Shown piece after piece: positions 22,831 to 24,860 of a stretch of DNA of 24,860 bases. Every line of letters starts with the position of its first letter. Within the stretch, counting starts at the first letter, position 1. Made by a program: the position numbers and the translations under genes. Under the pieces are notes generated by a model. The model was not told where the DNA came from, ran no database searches, and saw only the letters and a list, made by a program, of their open reading frames with translations. The DNA comes from Asaia bogorensis (GTDB taxonomy: Bacteria; Pseudomonadota; Alphaproteobacteria; Acetobacterales; Acetobacteraceae), in the NCBI GenBank assembly GCA_945871455.1, contig CAMBXJ010000008.1, positions 1-24,860 on the forward strand, written 5' to 3'.

Positions 22831-23727
22831 ATGGATGACGAGCGCTCTCCTGCCGTGATCGGACACGCACTCGCGGAACTGTGTCAGGCCGCGGGTCTGG
22901 AAGGCGTTGCCGCGATCGACCGTTCCGATGCTCAGCGCGGGGTGGTGTTTCTCTACCAGTCCGGCCGTGGAGGCGACGATGTGCTCATTCTGGCCGGGAC
23001 GCTGCTGGCGCGCGCGGATGGGCGATATGCGCAAGGCATCAGCCCCAATCGTCGTCCTGTCATCGTGTTCCCCTGGGTGCTGCCGCCCCGGCGACCTGGC
23101 GGACTTGTGCTGTGGCGGGCGCCCGCATCCGTCCCCTGGGAGGTCGGCGATCATGCCCTGGTGCGGACCGCCGCCAACCTGATCCGGGTCATTCTGGAAC
23201 ATAGTCCGGACGAAAGCGGGCTGGATCGGCTGACCGGGTTGCCCAACCGCCTCTATTTCCTGGATGAGGCGGAACGTCATATCGAGCGTCTGCACCTGGA
23301 TCGCATCCCCGGCACGTTGATGCTGGTCGTCATGGATGGGCTGGACCCGCTGATGGCGCGCCACGGACGCGATGCCGGCGACTGGGCATTGACCCGGGTG
23401 GCCACCCTGCTGCGCGCGATGGTGCGTCCGACGGATGTGGTGGGCCGAGTCGGCCCCAACCAGTTCGCCGTGTGGCTGGATGGCATGGATCATATGACCG
23501 CGGCGGAACGGGCGGCGGTGTTGTGCGAGCGGCGGTTGACGCTGCCTGAATCGACGGCGTCCGGGAACGTCCAGGTGCCGGCGCTGTCGATCGGAATCGC
23601 AAGCCGGACGGTCGGGAACGAGCAGGATATCCGCGAATTGCTACGCCGAGCGGGGCAGGCGGTGGGACAAGTGCTTCAGGAGGGCGGTCGCGGATGGCAT
23701 GTCTCCCGCGACGGATTGACTGCGTGA
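22831..23727 (+). CDS. GGDEF-domain protein with degenerate active site
   Basis: A 298-aa soluble protein. Residues about 1-125 form a GAF-like sensory region (LCQAAGLEGVAAIDRSD, DDVLILAGTLLARAD). Residues 130-290 are a GGDEF fold: it starts with the standard LDRLTGLPNRLYFLDE (131-146) and continues HGRDAGDWALTRVATLLRA. At the active site, however, the GGDEF pentapeptide is GPNQF (208-212, in RVGPNQFAVWLDG), and the metal-binding position is MDGLD rather than LDLDGF. Diguanylate cyclase activity is therefore very unlikely; a nucleotide-sensing or scaffold role is more likely. ATG 22831 has GGAG 7 nt upstream; GTG 22810 is less good. The Ppx/GppA gene follows 156 bp later on the same strand. 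Confidence 0.87.
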   Translation: MDDERSPAVIGHALAELCQAAGLEGVAAIDRSDAQRGVVFLYQSGRGGDDVLILAGTLLARADGRYAQGISPNRRPVIVFPWVLPPRRPGGLVLWRAPASVPWEVGDHALVRTAANLIRVILEHSPDESGLDRLTGLPNRLYFLDEAERHIERLHLDRIPGTLMLVVMDGLDPLMARHGRDAGDWALTRVATLLRAMVRPTDVVGRVGPNQFAVWLDGMDHMTAAERAAVLCERRLTLPESTASGNVQVPALSIGIASRTVGNEQDIRELLRRAGQAVGQVLQEGGRGWHVSRDGLTA

Positions 23728-23883
23728 CGCCCTTCCGGGCACGCGTCCAGCCCGGCATCGCGGCATCGCTTGCGGCCCGAAACGCGTGCCGGTCGATCTG
23801 AGGCAGGCAAAATTTCGCGCCCTCCGCGGGTCCGCGAGATTCGGCGCTTGCCCCGGCTGGCACCGCCGGATGACAATGCAGGC

Positions 23884-24860
23884 ATGATGCAGCAGCAGGT
23901 CCGACCCGAATTCGCCTCGGCCGCCCAGCGGCAGGAACCCGTGCGTCGATGCGCCAGCTCGGCTTTCGCCGCGCTCGACCTGGGCACCAACAATTGTCGG
24001 ATGCTGGTTGGCGTGCCGTCCGGCGGCGGATTCCGGGTCCTGGACAGTTTTTCGCGGATCGTCCGACTGGGGGAGGGGCTGCACCATACCGGGGAGCTCA
24101 GCCGCCCGGCGATGGATCGTGCCATCGTTGCGTTGAAAGCCTGTGCCGACCGGTTGGAACGCCGGCCCGTGCGCCAGGTGCGCGCGATCGCGACCGAGGC
24201 GTGCAGACGAGCCGCCAATGGTGGAGAATTCCTGCTGCGCGCGAAGCAGGAGACCGGGCTGGATATCGGCATCATCTCCAGCCGGGAGGAGGCCGAACTG
24301 GCGCTGGAATCCTGCGCGCCGTTGCTGGCCGGGGAAGGGCGGCGCGCTCTGCTGTTCGACATCGGCGGCGGCTCCACCGAATTGGCCTGGGTCCGCCTGA
24401 CGGACGGACGCGCCGAATTGATCGGCTATGATTCCCTGCCGGTGGGCGTGGTGACCCTGGCCGAACGCTGGGGCGATAGCGGTTTCAGCCCCGATGGCTT
24501 CGAAACCATCGTCGCCGACGTCGCCGCTCGCCTGGCCCCCTTCGAGGCGATCCATTGCATCGGGCATGAAATCCGCAACGGTGGGGTGCGCCTGCTGGGG
24601 ACAAGCGGCACGGTCACCACCTTGGCCGGCGTCGCACTGAACCTGGATCGTTATCGGCGTCCCGCCGTGGATGGCGTCGCGCTGTCGGGCCGGCAGGCCG
24701 ACGCCGCCTTGACCGCGCTGCGCGCCATGGGGCGGGACGGTCTGGCGCGTCATCCCTGCGTGGGGGCCGAACGGGCGGAATTCGTCCTGCCCGGATGCGC
24801 GGTGTTCGCGGCGATCCGACGACTTTGGCCGGCGCCGGAGGTCGTGGTCGCGGATCGAGG
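23884..24860 (+). CDS. Ppx/GppA family phosphatase (partial, runs off window end)
   Basis: About 325 residues are visible; the 3' end lies beyond the window. These enzymes hydrolyse polyphosphate (Ppx) and/or pppGpp (GppA). The ASKHA-fold signatures are present: phosphate-1 loop ALDLGTNNCRMLV (30-42), IATEACRRAANGG with the family glutamate (about 102-114), SSREEAELAL (about 137), phosphate-2 DIGGGSTELAWV (about 159-170) and the adenosine/late-glycine motif LGTSGTVTTLAGV (about 239-251). The N-terminal 28 residues before the fold are not conserved, so the real start could be 23884, 23887 or GTG 23941; the ribosome-binding site is weak. Ppx and GppA cannot be told apart from this part alone. 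Confidence 0.9.
   Translation, partial: MMQQQVRPEFASAAQRQEPVRRCASSAFAALDLGTNNCRMLVGVPSGGGFRVLDSFSRIVRLGEGLHHTGELSRPAMDRAIVALKACADRLERRPVRQVRAIATEACRRAANGGEFLLRAKQETGLDIGIISSREEAELALESCAPLLAGEGRRALLFDIGGGSTELAWVRLTDGRAELIGYDSLPVGVVTLAERWGDSGFSPDGFETIVADVAARLAPFEAIHCIGHEIRNGGVRLLGTSGTVTTLAGVALNLDRYRRPAVDGVALSGRQADAALTALRAMGRDGLARHPCVGAERAEFVLPGCAVFAAIRRLWPAPEVVVADR

Noticed and set aside
20196..22838. 880-codon open frame on the plus strand across yghU, SDR and quinone-oxidoreductase genes
   Set aside because: It runs antisense through three well-supported genes and their gaps; composition and lack of motifs mark it as a shadow despite its length.

Overview
The window is GC-rich and densely coding. 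It looks like an alphaproteobacterial chromosome, most likely Rhodospirillales/Acetobacterales. The clues are a MucR/Ros-type zinc-finger regulator, chemoreceptors ending in PilZ domains (an arrangement known from Azospirillum), the typical alphaproteobacterial intergenic palindromes (AGAGCGGTTT...AAACCGCTCT and a CCGGGT-centred REP-like element), and the overall gene repertoire. Species cannot be named from the sequence alone. No tRNA, rRNA, CRISPR array, transposase or phage gene was seen.

Left part (1-5600): a 5'-truncated-by-the-window nikR (minus strand), a secreted TPR-like protein, a small secreted protein in tandem with an orphan acyl-CoA carboxylase carboxyltransferase subunit, a REP-like palindrome between converging genes, and a MaoC hydratase/SDR fusion gene read leftwards.

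Middle (5600-17800): an operon of a di-heme cytochrome c peroxidase/MauG-like protein, a small blue-copper protein and a chemoreceptor with a C-terminal PilZ domain. Next come a stand-alone Lrp/AsnC ligand-binding (RAM) domain protein with an unknown partner, divergent from an acetolactate-synthase-like ThDP enzyme. They are followed by a MucR/Ros regulator carrying a 3 x 15-bp tandem repeat, an unlisted 55-aa small gene divergent from it, a multiply deleted Gfo/Idh/MocA oxidoreductase pseudogene, and a glycine/D-amino-acid-oxidase-type flavoprotein. A second PilZ-tailed chemoreceptor (Cache sensor) follows, with a di-heme cytochrome c gene directly upstream on the same strand.

Right part (17800-24860): about 1.9 kb with no convincing gene but with several dispersed repeats. 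These include a 39-bp inverted pair containing TTCGTGTCTTCGTGG and three copies of the AGAGCGG palindrome family across the window. Then come yghU (glutathione S-transferase family), an SDR and a quinone-oxidoreductase-like gene (all minus strand), and on the plus strand a protein with a degenerate GGDEF domain and the start of a Ppx/GppA phosphatase gene that runs off the window.

The most interesting pattern is that both chemoreceptors in the window are MCP-PilZ proteins and each is encoded directly downstream of periplasmic electron-carrier genes (di-heme peroxidase plus cupredoxin; di-heme cytochrome c). This suggests a redox or energy-taxis module in which periplasmic redox proteins and c-di-GMP feed into one receptor. 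That link is an inference from gene order, not proven by sequence.
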